Source: Trochalopteron elliotii (taxonomy: Eukaryota; Chordata; Aves; Passeriformes; Leiothrichidae). Taken from it: a stretch of DNA of 64,000 nt. The notes beneath the pieces were generated by a model. The model searched no databases, was not told the origin of the DNA, and saw only the letters and a list, made by a program, of their open reading frames with translations. The stretch covers positions 144,007-208,006 of the forward strand of contig JANPWX010000027.1 of the NCBI GenBank assembly GCA_024734555.1, in the 5' to 3' direction. Shown here one piece after another: positions 46,325-59,249 of the stretch (position 1 is the stretch's first letter; the number at the start of each line of letters is the position of its first letter). The translations under genes and the position numbers were made by a program.

Positions 46325-46745
46325 TTCAAAGGGGATTTTTTGGCTGTTGTTTTAGGGAATTTGTGTCTGGTAATTGTTACAGAATGGATCTTGTGGGGCC
46401 CTCCCAGCTCAGGATATTCTGTGGTTCCATCAGCTTGAAGGAAGCTGAAGGAACCGGAGGATGGGAAGGTGGAGATTTGCTGATTTAGAGTGAAGGATGG
46501 GTGAGACATAGATTTGAAAAATCCCAGCTGGTCCTTTATAGGATTTTTCAATGGGTTTGGGTTTGGTTTTTTTGCTGTTGTTTTAGGGAAATTGTGCCTG
46601 GTAATCATTACAGAATGATCCTTGTGGGTCCCTCCCAGCCCAGGATATTCCATGGTTCCATCAGCTTGGCTTGCAGCTCCAAAGCTGAAGGAAGCAGAGG
46701 ATGGGAGGGTGGAGATTTGCTGATTTAGAGGAAAGGATGGGTTTG
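46325..46745 (+). repeat. Tandem duplication (~230 bp) that includes a CR1 tail
   Basis: Copies at about 46340-46500 and 46570-46740 share GCTGTTGTTTTAGGGAA, CAGGATATTC and GGTGGAGATTTGCTGATTTA. The shared GATCCTTGTGGGTCCCTCCC matches the CR1 3' terminus. Confidence 0.85.
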
Positions 46746-49179
46746 AGGAGAAGAATCCCCAGGGAATGGCACTTTCTGTGCCACAGAGGGGGAACAGGGT
46801 CCTGTGCTGGGCTCTCTGTCTCCAGGTCTCTGTCCCAGGTCCGGGCTGCTCCGAGCTGCTCCCAAGTGCAGAGTGAGGCAATTCTGCTGCTCCAGCTGCA
46901 TTTCCCAGCAGGTCTGTGACCCCTGCCCAGTGCCTGCAGCCCCTGCTGCTGCTGCTGCAGCCTGGCTGGGCCGGGGCAGGGCAGGGGGAGCAATCCCTGA
47001 AGTGCCATTAGGGCAGGGCTGAGTGTGGCTGCCAGGCAGGTGTCACCTCTCGAGCAGGGCTGAGCACATCAGAGCACTCTGTGTCCTGCTGCTGGCACAG
47101 GGGCACGCTGTGACACCTCTGTGGGGACAAATCCATCAAGCCCCACAGCCTGGCAGGCTCAGGGCTGGATCCTGCTCAGCTCAGGGAGATTTGGGGTGTG
47201 GGAGCAGCGTCAGGATGGGCACAGGGGACACTGTGGGGCCACTCATCCCACCCAAACCCTGCCAAGCCTTTCCTGCAGGGTGACAGTGACACTGCAGCAC
47301 AATGTCACTCTTTAAGAGCCCATGGCACCTAAAACATACCCACACTGACTGCTCCCCTGCTTTTGTGGGGTGACAAGCTTCTCTCTAAAGCCTAAAACTT
47401 GCACATTTTCTTTCCCAGTGCGACAGTGAAGCTCTTTTCCACAGACAACATGTGTGTGCCCATGGCAGTTAGGTGGAAATGTGGAAAGCACAGCAGATTT
47501 TACACAGTGGTCCATAAATCAGTAGAAAATTCTCTTACAAAACTCTGTTCAGAAGTAAGGAAGGAAGGAAGGCTTGAATGTAACAGAATTTCTGCAGCAT
47601 GGAAAAGAAGTAAAAGGCTGAGGGGGAAAATAAAAATTACAGTGGTTTTTACTTGATGGAGTCAGAAATATTGCCAAGAGGTTGGGTTTTTTATAGATTA
47701 CTACACGCAATTACTTCAAAAGAGATAAAACCCAGGGTTGTGAGTCCTTAATACCACTGTGTGTGTATAAAGAACAATAATTCCATGAAACCCTGAACAC
47801 ATAGGAAAGCCAACCCACGCTGTTTTGCATGTGTAACCTATCTGGCCAGCTCTATTGTGACCCTGGTTATTTATAAAACAACCCAAGCTGTTTTCCTTTT
47901 CAACCTGGAGATCCACTGGAGGAGCAATGATTCATGCTCCACACACTGGGAACTCTGCAGTTCCATGTGGGAAAGTTGGGACGGGAAAGAGACTTGAGAT
48001 TTAGCAAGTGGGGATGTGTTATCTCGTGTAGAAACAACCTACAGACAATAACTTGGGCCAAAAATATTCCAGTGCTGAGCAGGACCCAGCACCATCCTGG
48101 TGTTTGGTTCCCTGCCCTAAAGCCACACACTTTCCACTGGTTTCAAAAAGCTGGATGGAACTTAGAACTGGGGGGGGATGGAAAAAAAGAATACAATTAA
48201 GATTGAGACAAAAGTGACTGTAAACCTCACACAAAATCTTCTTGCAGCACTCAGAGAAGGATTTCTGAGAGGTTTCCTGCCAGGGGTTCTTCAGGAAAGG
48301 GTGACAGATCCCCTGTTCTCCACTGGGGAAGATTGTTCTACATCAGGACTGGTGCTGAGCACTGAGACTGAAAGGATGCCACTTTTACCTTACCAGATGG
48401 GAAAAAATGAGTGTGGTAAGAGAAAAAAAGAGTGTTTTCCCTCAAATAATTTGACTGAACAATCTTGTTCCTTGGGGAGCTGGATTGTACCTACATTATA
48501 TCCTCTCCAACATCCTCCTCCTCCACTTCTCCCTGTCACTCTCTCTCCATTGTGTCTATGTGAGAGCAACGTTAAACATCAAACTTCTAAAAATGAGCTG
48601 AGCTTCTTAGCAGCTCCAAAAGCCTCTTTAGCATACAATAACAATTGTTTGTTGCCTCGCCGTGAGTGGTTTAGATGGAGAAATGAGACAGCCTGAATTT
48701 CAGTTTGAAAAGCCGCTCTCACCTCTTCTCTTGCAGAAGGCAACAGCTTAATGGGTCTTTTCGGTGTAATGACAAATATTTTCCTTTTTTCCCTGTCTTT
48801 ATTTACATCTCTAGGCAGTGGTGATCACAGCAGCCACTGTTCCCTCACGGGGGTATTCACAACACTTCTATTTCTGGAAGAAAAACACAACACGAATCCC
48901 TTACCTTCAAGCCATACGAATCCCTCGAGCAGAGGTGCGACTACTTCGTGCCAAATATATCCAAAACACCACAACTCTCCACCACCGTGACTTTTCCCCA
49001 GCTGTCCCGGGCTTTGCTTTCAGGCTGACTTTTTGGTGTTCGGCATTCACGCCCAAGCAGAGGAGCAGAAAGAAGGAAAATCACCTGCCTGGCCCAGGCA
49101 GCTGGGAGCGGTGCAGGTGGGACTCGGCGTGGTTAACCCTGGGCTGAGGCAGGTTCTGACGGAAGTTCAGGAGCTCGGG

Positions 49180-49720
49180 AAGCGGCTCAGCCCCCCGGCC
49201 GATGCCGGGGCCAGGCTCCCCCGCAGCAATTCGCTGTCCATCTCCTTCAGCACCCCGCCGGCTGGCCAGACAGCGGCTCCGTCTCCATTTCCCAGAGCCC
49301 AGGCTTGGCTAGCGGCTGAGCAGAGCTTCCCCTTCCTCCCACGGACAGATCCCAACAACCTGTTCCCACTCCGGCTCCCTCGGCCGGCCGCGGGATGCGA
49401 ATTCCCGCAGCGCTTCCCTCTCCGCCTCGCCCGCCGCTGCCGCTGCTGCTGCCGCGGGGAGGGGAGAGGAGAGGAGGGGAGGGGGCGAAGTTTCCTCCCC
49501 CGAATCCCACGGACTCACCCCGGCGGGGATGGGCGGCTCCAGCCCCGGGGATGCGGGAGCGGGACCGGCCCCGGCACCGGGACAGCGGCGGGCGGAGCGC
49601 GGGGCCGGGGCCGGGGGGGCTCAGCCGCTCCCACCGCAGCCCGGAGAGAGGAGCCACATGGGTTCCCACCCCCAGGAACCCCTCGGGGCGGGGGAAGAAC
49701 CTTGCCCTGAGTGCTGCCCT
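49180..49720 (-). promoter_or_regulatory. DRD2: CpG island, probable DRD2 promoter
   Basis: The only long CpG-rich block between DRD2 and the right edge. Many CG dinucleotides, GC boxes (for example GGGGCGGGG near 49684), repeated GGGGCCGGGG words and no TATA box seen, as expected for DRD2. It lies 17.5 kb upstream of the start codon. Assignment to DRD2 is inferred from position and a strong minus-strand donor; a divergent or unrelated promoter is possible. Confidence 0.6.
49519..49660 (-). other. DRD2: Putative non-coding exon 1 of DRD2
   Basis: A consensus minus-strand donor CGCCGGG|GTGAGT ends at 49519. It would splice to the acceptor at 31716, 31 nt before the start codon. The transcription start is unknown, so the upper limit is a guess. 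Confidence 0.4.
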
Positions 49721-49752
49721 GCCCCGCGCAGGCACTCCAGGTGAGCGCCAGG

Positions 49753-50204
49753 GGTGCTCGGTCAGGGATGCTCTGTCAGGGATGCTCGGTTAGGGATGCT
49801 CGGTCAGGGATTTTGGCCAGGGTTTCGCAGTCAGGGATGCCCGATGAGGGATGCTCTGCTAGGGATGCTCTGTCAAGGATGCCCGATCAGGGATGCTCTG
49901 CCGGGAACGGTGTCAGGGATGTCGGTCAGGGATGCTCTGCCTGAAATGATCGGCCGGGGATGCTCGGTGAGGAATGCCCGGTCAGGAATGCCCGGTCAGG
50001 AATGCTCTGCCAGGGATTCTCAGTCAGAGATGCTCTGCTGGGAATGCTCGGACGGGGATGCTCTTCCAGGGATGCTCTGTCAAGGACGCCCGGCCAGGAA
50101 TTTTGGTCAGGGATGCTCTGTCAGGGATTCTCAGTCAGGGATCCTCAGTCAGGGATGTCGGTCAGGAATGCTGTGCCGGGAATTATCGGCCGGGGATGCT
50201 CCGC
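49753..50204. repeat. Minisatellite, 14-bp unit, ~32 copies, beside the DRD2 promoter
   Basis: Near-perfect 14-nt period with consensus ATGCTCGGTCAGGG (variants CTCTGT, CCCGGT, ATTTTGG). It starts within about 100 bp of the CpG island. Many units carry a CpG. Open in all forward frames because the unit lacks stops; not a gene. Confidence 0.95.
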
Positions 50205-53200
50205 GCTCTCCCGGAGCTCTGGCACCCTCCGAGCTCCAAGGTCAGCGCTGTCCCCGGCTGTGCACAGCTGTTGGCACGGCAGGGAGAGCACGGAGAGCAG
50301 GGTTTGTGTGTGAGGAAGCGTTACCGCCGCTGTTAACGGCTTGTAAACCTCCGGTGTGAGGGAGCAGGGCACCGCATCCATCCCAGTGCCGGCACGTCCT
50401 GGGGACCTGCTAAAAACCCCGGCTGGAATTCTCAGCAGCGCTCCTTGTTTAAACACTCTCTGTGCTGCTGAAGAGATCTCTTTGCAATTCAAATACCGAG
50501 AGAAACCATTTCCTGAAAGTGTGGCTGCTGTTGCAATATTATAATATCTTCTTATAGTTTAATATCCCTAACACCAGCTCACTTCCAGAGCATTAGCAGT
50601 CCCTAACCTGAAGGGTGTTTCCTAAGAAAGCTCCTCTTTTTTTTCCAGTAAAGGCTCAAAACCTTTTCTGAACGTATTTTCTGTATTACCAAACAGCCCC
50701 AGACATGGAGAGAACAGAGTGAAACCCATCTCTGTGGTGAGGCTTTAAAGAAATTCAGTTTCTGGGGATTTTCTCGAAATGAGTGGATTTCAAACGATGC
50801 CTTCAACCTCTCTGTATGGTGGAACCCTAAATCTCCTGGGATGTTGCATTCCTGAATTGCTGTGTGCACACTCTTGACTTTCTGAGTCATCCTCAGTGCT
50901 GAATTCTCCTGAACTTTCCAAGTGTTACTGCAATAATTTCCTTTTTATCCGGTTTATGTGAGTTTTGCAATGCCAAGGGAGCCAAATGAGCTCAGCAAAG
51001 AACAATTATTTCTTCTGGAAAGCAGGACAGCAAAAGCTCTCATACACTTTGCTTGCCTCAGAAGAAATATATTTATTTAATGGATGGACAAGACTTCTTC
51101 GAGATGTTTATGCTTTCTCTGAGGCCAAGAAGAACCTGTCCTCTCCTCAACTCCTTGAGCTTCCAAGGATCACAAGGATATTTTCCACCCAGCCATCCAT
51201 AAAGAAATCATCTCCAATCTGAGGATTGCTCAGGAAAAGAGCAATTCAATAACTGAGAGCTGAGTGAGGTGTTTAATGGACGAGCTCCTGGTCTCATTGA
51301 CTCTTTGCCATCTGCCTCGGCCTTTTGATTTACAGCGTTTAACTGCTTGCAAAACTCATCTCTGGGTGGGGTTTTTTTCAGTCCTACCAAAGGAAAGAAG
51401 TGTTTATTCTTTCCCCTGGAAAACCATGGATTAAAATAATGGCTGGTCTGATGGGAGATGTGCTACAAATCACATCTGCCTTCGCCAGAAATGCACCTTG
51501 TCTCTGAGGCTGTAATAGGAAGAGCTGGAAAAAACTGCAGGAGGCTTTAATCAGGTGATGGAGACGTCCTTAGGAAGTTTAAAGTGAGATTAATTTCCCT
51601 TGCATTTTGTATCAAGGATTTCAATAAATGCCCTAGAGTCAGATGAATCACGGGAGAAAATAAAGCTCAGTAACAAGAAAAACTGATGGGTAAAAGAAAA
51701 CCAGCCCTGAACCCAAAGCCAAAACAAAATGAAACTTCAAACCCACGAGTGCAACCTGCTCATAAGGAGCAAAATCTTTTCTTTTCAGGGCTTTTCTGGT
51801 CTGTGGAGTGCTGTTCCTGGGGCAGATATTGGCCAACATCCTGAATGTTCTGTATTTCCTTACCACGTGTTCATTTTTTGCTGCTGTAACAGGGTAGAAG
51901 GAGATCAGATTTTCCCTTCTCAAATCCCAATTTTCCCTCGTTAAATCTTGATTTTCCCTTCCCAAATCCTGACTTTCCTGAGAGAGTTCCTGGTGCCCCA
52001 GCCCTGCTGCATTCCCAGGGTGTTTGAGCCCAAGCCCAATCTGCTCACACAGCTCTGGAATTGACTGAACCAGTTCATTTCAAGTGCAGGAAATCAATAG
52101 TCTTGGGTGGGAGATTTCTTCCCAAGCCAAGATGGGTATTGATATCTCTGGGAAGGAAATGAGTTCTCCTCTCCTTGCATATTCCCCACGATGGGCCAGG
52201 AGGATGCTGTTACTCCCATCAATCAATAATGTCAATAGTGGGCTCAAAATATTTGGATTTTTCCCCAAAGCAATCACCAGAAAGTTCTAATCTGAGAGGG
52301 AGGGCTGGAAAAGGGACCTGACCTACCCATGCCACTGATTTCCTGGGGAGCACTGGGAACATTTTGGCCTTTTCTCTGTCTCAGCCTAAAGTTAGGGCAG
52401 AGTTTTGGACTGTCATGGGCGTGGAGTTGACACATATTGGATATTTTTTAATCAATTGCCGTTTCTCAAGGTTGCTTTTCATCCTCTAAATTGGCCGGTG
52501 CAATCCCCACAGGATCTGAGTGGGGAAATGCTATCAGTGCATATTCAAACAGAAGGAAATTTGCTGTGGTGGTGCTTATAAAAAATAAGCTGGGCTCTCT
52601 GGAGAGCAAACCCAGGCTGGGAGCAGAGAGTCAGGAATGATTTGTCCGTGGATGTGCACACTGGGCTGGCAAAGCACACACCCCACCCTCACATTTCAGC
52701 AGCTTTTGGGAAACTGAAAAACTCCCTTAATTTCCTTGCCGTGGTCAGGGATAAAAGATGTGCTGTGAAAGGGATCCCGTGGCAGGGCCTTTGTTTCCCA
52801 CCCGCAGCTCATCTCCCTAAATTCAATATTTTGCAGGACAGATAAGGACGAGAGGAGGAGGATTTCAAAGCACCTGGCCAAGAGCAGGTTATTAATTCTG
52901 ATTAAACTTCAGAAAATGCAGCTCCTCACTGCCCCAGCACCCGTGGGGCTGCTCAGGTGTTGTCAGAGCTCTGTCTCACCACAGAAGCAGCGAAATGCCA
53001 GGCTGTGATGGCCCCCAAATAGCTGAGTGTCCCAAATTTGGGGTCCTAACTAGGTTACTTTAAAAGACAGAAGGAGATGAGTCTTCCTGTTCTCTCCATC
53101 TCTTTGTCTGGTGCTTTCTCTCTGCTGACAAAGACCCTTGGGAGCCTTGAGTGCTGGCAATCAGCTCGGGAAAATTCACCTGCATTGCAAGAGCCTCTCT

Positions 53201-53949
53201 TCTGCCTTTTCTGAGGTGGTTTTGGTTTTGTTTCTTTTTCCCTGCCTCCTTGTTATTTTTGCAAAGCTCGGCAGCCAGTGAAGAACGTGTAATTAGAGTT
53301 AATTGTGATTGCTCGGTGATGCAACAGCCCCCTGCTGCCTTCAGGGTGCCTGTGGCTCCGGGGGAATGGGAATATTTCAGCGGGACAGAGTCCCCCCAGC
53401 CCCAGAGCACTGAGAGTTTGTACTGCGTGGTCCCAGAGGGAGGTGGCAATGTCACCTTGTGCAGGTGAATTCAGTTTTCTGTTTGTTTTTGAGGCGGGTG
53501 CTGACAGATCTGTGGTGCTGATCAATGCTCCAGCTGCGATTTTTCCCTCCCTGAGGGGCCCGGGGGGAGGCTGACAAGGCTTTGATAGATGATCAAAGCC
53601 ACTCTTGTCACATCTCACAGCCAAACACCCAACCCAGAGCTGGCCCCTGCCCTTCCCAGGATCCAGAACCCCTCGGGAATTTTGCCTCACTGGGCCTCTG
53701 TCATGCTGGGATTTCAGAGGGATCTGCATTAAATAACCTGCCTGGCTTTCTGGGGGAAAAAAAGAGGCATTTTAAAGCATTCAGAATCCCAAATTGCCAT
53801 CATTCTGGGCTGCTGCAGTGGCCACTCAGTGGACAGTCCATGGTGCTTTGCCCTGCTGTGTTGACAGGGATTTAATTGCAGAAATTTTGGGGCAGGTTTA
53901 AACGAGGCCCACAAACCCAGACCTACCCTCAGGATGGGACTGTCCTGGG

Positions 53950-54490
53950 CTGGAATTGCTGGAATTCTTTGTTCTGCTGTTGGTGCCTTGGGAAGGCTGA
54001 CCTGGAACAGAGACTGGACAGAGCCGGAGAATAAAGTAAACATTTATTGAAAAGCCTTTAGGATACACCTTGGGCAGGAGAAGAGCCTGGCCAGGGCTAC
54101 ACCCAAGGTGGACCCAAAAAATGGTCACAAAATGGTCACAAAATGGACCCAAAATGGACAGCCCAGAGCTTACATTTTTCTAAGTTTTGGTCCATTTACA
54201 TATTGGGGTTTAATTGTCCAATTCCAGCTCCAGGTTGTGAGGCCCCATCCTTCTTGCTCCTCCCTTCAGCCCACCCTTTTTTAAGTGCTTTTGGGCCTAA
54301 AAGTTGTCCTTGGTCTTGAGCAGGAAAATAATTAGTTTTATCTACCTACTCTGTGAAGAGAGTTTGCCAGCCCTTAATGCGAGGCTCAGAACTGCACCTC
54401 TGGGCAGCACAGAATCTGAAAAACATGAAAGATAAAACTCAAGGCATCATTTCCCCCCTTCTTGGTGCCACACACCCCCAAATCCTGCAG
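53950..54490 (-). mobile_element. Possible LTR-like segment
   Basis: The minus strand reads AAAGGCTTTTCAATAAATGT, a polyadenylation-like region, flanked by ordered non-coding sequence and short GGTCACAAAAT repeats (54120-54150). Ends not identified. Confidence 0.3.
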
Positions 54491-54784
54491 GGTGTGAGGG
54501 AAGCCACACCGGGAGTGGGAGCTGGGGGAAAATTTGGGAGGTGGGGAGGCTCAGAGCCCCCTAAATGACAGCTTTAGCTACAATTTAAGGCTAAATTCAG
54601 CTTCTCAACGAGGCACAGGAGCTGCTCTTGCTCGGGATTAGTGAAAACCCCAGGGACAGCCACCCACGGGCCACAGTCTGCTGCTGGGAGGCTGCGAGAC
54701 AAAGCTTTGAATAGATTACAGCAAATAATTCATCACATCCCAGGCTTTCCGGCCCCTTCGGAGAATCCCGCTGGAAGCTGCCTT

Positions 54785-55525
54785 GTTCACTCAGGGAATT
54801 TCAGCTGTAAAGGGCATTTTTGGGGTTTCTCTGAGGGAAGCTGACTGTTTCACATCCTGAATATGGGTTGTACAGGAAAATTTTGGGGTCCTGTGAGGGA
54901 ATTTGTCTGGTGCATACAGGGAATTTGGGCTGCAAAGGGCATTTTTGGGGCTCTGTGAGGGGAGTTGCCTGTTCCACACCATGAATTTGGGCCACAAAGG
55001 GAATTTTGGGGGTTCTGTGAGGGAAGCTGCCTGTTTCACACTCTGAATATGGGTTGTAAAAGGAATTTTAGGGTTTCTCTGAGGGAAGTTGCCTGTTTCA
55101 CATCCTGAATATGGGTTGTAAAGGAAATTTTTGGGGTTCTGTGAGGGAATTTGCCTGTTGCAGGCCATGAATTTGAGCTGTAAAGAGCATTTTGGGGGTT
55201 TCTGTGAGAGAAGTTGCCTGTTTCACACTCTGAATATGAGTTGTAAAGGGAATTTTGGGGTTCTTGGAGGGAAGCTGTCTGTTTCACACCATTAATTTGG
55301 GCTGCAAGGGGAATTTCTGGGGTTCTCTGAGGTCAACTGCCTGATGCAGCCCATGAATTTGAGCTGTAAAGAGCATTTCTGGGGTTCTGTGAGGGAAGCT
55401 GCCTGTTGCACTCCCTCAATATGAGTTGTAAAGGGAATTTTGGGGTTCTCAGAGGGAAGCTGCCTGTTCCATACCATGCATTTGGGCTGCAAAGGGCATT
55501 TTTGGGGCTCTCTGCGAGCTCTGCA
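54785..55525. repeat. Tandem repeat, ~62 bp unit, 12 copies
   Basis: Copies at about 60-63 bp spacing, each with GGGAATTTTGGGGTTCTGTG, AGGGAAGCTGCCTGTTTCAC and a TGAATATGGGTTG or TGAATTTGGGCTG variant. Confidence 0.95.
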
Positions 55526-55899
55526 TGCTGCTGCCGGATCAAACATGAGGGATATTCCTCCTTACCCTGCCCAGCCCTTAATTGCTGTCGTTTATTTCCC
55601 CCAAAACGCCTGTTTAGCGCTTTCTCTCAGACACAGCCCAGCCTGGAGCGGGTGTTAATCACCAGGATTAATGTTTATTGCTGCAGGAACACTTTGGGAA
55701 GGAAACCGAGCTCTGCCTGGGTTCATTTTGGGATCAATGGTCAAGGCGTTTAAGGAGCAGGCTGCTTTAGCAGGGATCTGTTCCCTCCCTGCCTGTTCTC
55801 CGCCCAAACGTGCTCCGCTCACTAAATGGAGCCGACTCGGCCTTTTCTGGAGCACAAAACCCTTCCCAAATCCATGACTCCGACATGGAGGGCGCTTTC

Positions 55900-56285
55900 C
55901 TCTCTCTTTTTCAGAAATGAGATTCACGAGCTACCTGGATCCTCTTCGCAGTTCGGGAAATAATTACTTTACGCAATATAATTTGCTTAAAACCATGACA
56001 GTTTTAACTATAGTTTAAGGCTAAATGACTGCTCAGCAAAGACAGCTGGTAAAATTCACCCTGTAATAAGACTGCAGCAATGTAAACAAGCCCAGCCCAT
56101 TTAGGGCTTTGAGTTAATATAGACGTCAAATACTTTCAATATCTCTAAATTTCCCAAACCCATCAGGCGTTTCCCTCCTTTGTAAACGTGTTTGTAATTG
56201 ATCTCATCCTTTACCACCTAAACGTCTGTCCTAAATCCATAGAATTGATTATGTTTGGGCATAAATTAAATTAACCTCGGAGGAA
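55900..56285. promoter_or_regulatory. Possible conserved non-coding element
   Basis: AT-rich single-copy block next to the 62-bp array, with GAAATAATTACTTTACGCAA, CTGCAGCAATGTAAACAAGC (forkhead-like TGTAAACA) and AATTGATTATG. Candidate distal enhancer, by composition only. Confidence 0.3.
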
Positions 56286-56929
56286 ACACCATCTGGTTTG
56301 TTGGAGCACCGCAGGCAGCGGTGGCACAGGGAATGAGGAGCTCCTGCTGCAGCACAGCTGGAGGGAATTCCAGGCTCCTTCCCCCTTGGAATGTGGCTTT
56401 CTCCAGAGAAAACACAGCCAAAAATGACAGTTTTTAACTTCCATAGTAAAACGTGCCTTGGGGGTTTTCCCTCTGTTCTGCAGAGCTCTTTGTAGGAGCT
56501 GTGCTTTGCTTCATTTTAAGGTTTTATCTGAGTTTGCTTTCTCATGCCCAGGGACCTGGAGAACTCCATCCATGTAAGAGTCACCACCAAACCAGGTTTA
56601 GGTGACAGCCTGAGTTTTTCCTCTCAAATGCTGATAATTTGAACAAAATCAGGCTCAGGACTTGCTAAAACCCTGCTATTCACACCACATGCTTTCCTTC
56701 AGTCCTTGTGAGAGTCTGAACCAGCCAAAACCCGGCCTAGCGGGCAGGTGAAAATTGCATTTATAGAAAAGCCGAGTCATATTCCCAAAAATGAACCCCC
56801 TCCACAGCCTCCCGGCAGGCTGAGCAAAGCCAAACCATCCCAAAATTCACTCCCCAGCAGCGGGGAGGGATCTCTGGGGCCTGATGTCCTCTCTCCTGCT
56901 CAGTTAATAACCTCCATCCAATTGCAATT

Positions 56930-57200
56930 ATGGCGATAAAGCTTAAAATTCGTTCGCAGCCGCTTGAGTTGCGGTGATTTATTGTCGGGTAATTATCTTG
57001 CCGCAGTCTTGAGGATGGAATAATCGCCCTGATTTGCATAATCAAGGCGTCGGAGCCTTTGGAGCGGGGCTTGCTCTCAGCAGATGGCCCTGGCGTGTGT
57101 GGTGGGAGCCCTCGGATTTTATGGCTCACGTTGCATCCCATCTTGTATCTCTTTGCCTATAGCAAAAGTTTACTGTCTTTTGCTAATTAAGTGTAATTGA
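56930..57200. promoter_or_regulatory. Possible conserved non-coding element with octamer and homeodomain motifs
   Basis: Contains ATTTGCAT (57032-57039, POU octamer), GGGTAATTATCTTG, GCTAATTAAGTGTAATTG and unmethylated-looking CpGs (GCGATAAAG, CGTTCGCAGCCGC). This mix is typical of deeply conserved developmental enhancers. Target gene unknown. Confidence 0.35.
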
Positions 57201-57304
57201 CATTAATATAGAGAGTTCTTTCTGCGCTGCTGAAGGCGGAGGCAGCCCTGACCCACCTGTGTGGCTGAACAGGGGCTGGGAGAGGCAGGATTTCATAAAA
57301 ATGT

Positions 57305-57410
57305 GGAATCTCTGAATGGTTTTGGTTGGGGAGGAGCTTAAAAATCATCTCGTTCCAATTTCCCGTGGGCAGGGACACCTTCCACTGGCTCAGGTTGCTC
57401 CAAGCAGAGC
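57305..57410 (-). mobile_element. CR1 3' fragment
   Basis: GGTTGGGGAGGAGCTTAAAA and GGGCAGGGACACCTTCCACT are reversed CR1 3'-end phrases. Confidence 0.7.
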
Positions 57411-59249
57411 TAATAACTCCACACAACAGGATGGTTTCCCCCTTTAAATCAAGTAATTCCAAAACTCCTCCCTTAAAACAGAGCTCTGATGCCAGAGGGG
57501 TGCTCTGGATGTGCCCCTGTGAAAAAGGAACAGGATCCATAAAACCTGAGAGTTTTTCACAATTCCTCTGGAAATGAGATTCCTCTGAGTGCAGGGTTCC
57601 AGCTTGTCATTAGATTAAAAACCACACGTGGGAAAAAAGGCTCGGAATTGTGTTTCAAACTGAAATTTTGACTTGACATTTCTGAGCCCTGTAACTCTGT
57701 GCCTTAAAAACGACACCAGCACTTTTCATCTGCCTTTAACGTCCGTTTCATACCAATAATTAGCAGCACCGTGTAATTAGCTGAGTGTTCTGTGCCTGTC
57801 ATCACAGAAATGGGGCTGTTCCCATGGAAGGGTGAACGTTCATGGGCTCTTTCTTTGCCTGAAATCTGAGTTTTCCATCCTTGCTTCACGTGTTTGTTGG
57901 TAGAACCATCGCATACAAGGCAGAAATCAATAAAAATTCTAAAGTGCCTCATCAGGGGTGTTTCATCTTTGTGATTTCATGCAGGCTGGAGATAAGGAAG
58001 GCTAGGTTTGAAAAATTCAAATTCCTCGACTTCAGATATTTCCCTGCAGTGCAGATTTTTGATTTCAGTTCCATTTCAGATGCCCTGTCCATAACCACCC
58101 TGCATTTACCACTGACACCAACCCAAGTGGGTTCAGTGCCCTGATGCCCCAAAATTGCCAGAGAGCAGCAGAAATTGCCTCGTTCCCTGCACTTTTGTGC
58201 CCTCAGCGTTGAGTTCTTCAGTGTCTAATGAGTTCTGTGCCCTGAGAGGAAATTACCCTGGGTAATTCTGGGCAATAAATGGGGGGAGAGGACAAAAAAA
58301 GGCAAACAAGGGCAGGGCTTGACACAGAGTTAATGTCAATCCACTGGGCACAGTGAGAACTGAATTCCCAATGTTCAGCTCGCTCTGTTTCCAAAGGACT
58401 CAGAATTTTGTTCCCTTAAATGGGTGGGGGGGAAAGTACAAACTGCCTTTTTTTTTTTTTTTAAGTGTAATTTTTAATTATCCTTCTAATTAGGGAGAAA
58501 AAAAAACTGTCACTGAAATGACATCTTTTAAATTGTCACACGCAGGAAGGTGAGCTTGGTACCTCTTTTTTTATTGTTAGCTCCTCTCCTTGGAATAGGG
58601 ATGGCTTTTTACCCGCGGGGCATTTTGTTATGCTCAGGTAGCCTGGGAAAAGTCTGTGCTCAGGATCTGGGGATGCTCCGAGGGTAGGAAATTCAAAGCA
58701 AAATCCACAAATTTTGCTTTTTTCCCCCCACCTGTTCCATCCTCGAGGAGAGAAAAGCTGCTTATCGCGGATCTGTGCTCGAAGGGCCTTTTCCAGTGGA
58801 AATCTCCTCCCAAAAACCAGCGGAAAAACCGGGCTGGGGTTGGATTCACAGCCCTTTCTCCTTGCCGGGGCATCCCCGAAGGGGTTACAGGGCCGGGATG
58901 CTCATCCCCGGCACACGCAGCTCCTCGGGGAGTTTGTGCAAAGTTCAGGAGGAGCCTCGCCCGTGTTTGCCCAGCGCTGCCCTCCCGCAGGAGCCCTGGG
59001 CAATAAAAGCAGGAAAGGTCAGCGCTGAATGCCTGATGAGCAGCTCCTGCCCAGGGGACAGCAGCTGACTGCGGGGCTCCGGCAGCCCCCAGACCTCCCT
59101 GCTCCCTAAGCTTTGCCCAAACTCCCCGTGAAACATTAAAACCCGGCTTATTTAGGGGAAAAAGAAAAAAAAATCTTCTCGAAAGCATTCCAACTCATTA
59201 ATTCCTCCATTACCAGCGAAGGGTTGTTTCAGGAGTTGGTAAATCGGGT

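Larger units (their letters stand above)
31716..49518 (-). other. DRD2: Putative DRD2 intron 1
   Basis: About 17.8 kb between the exon carrying the ATG and the CpG-island donor at about 49.52 kb. No coding exon was found inside. It holds (GGGACT)n at 31855-31888, long T runs near 32100-32150, (ATA)n near 43824-43850, a ~78-bp duplication at 42314-42465 inside AT-rich, possibly LTR-derived sequence (42230-42720), and the repeats listed separately. Much of it is unassigned. Confidence 0.6.

Noticed and set aside
49754..50359. Forward frames of 117-201 codons upstream of DRD2
   Set aside because: Created by the 14-bp repeat lacking stop codons; open in all three frames.
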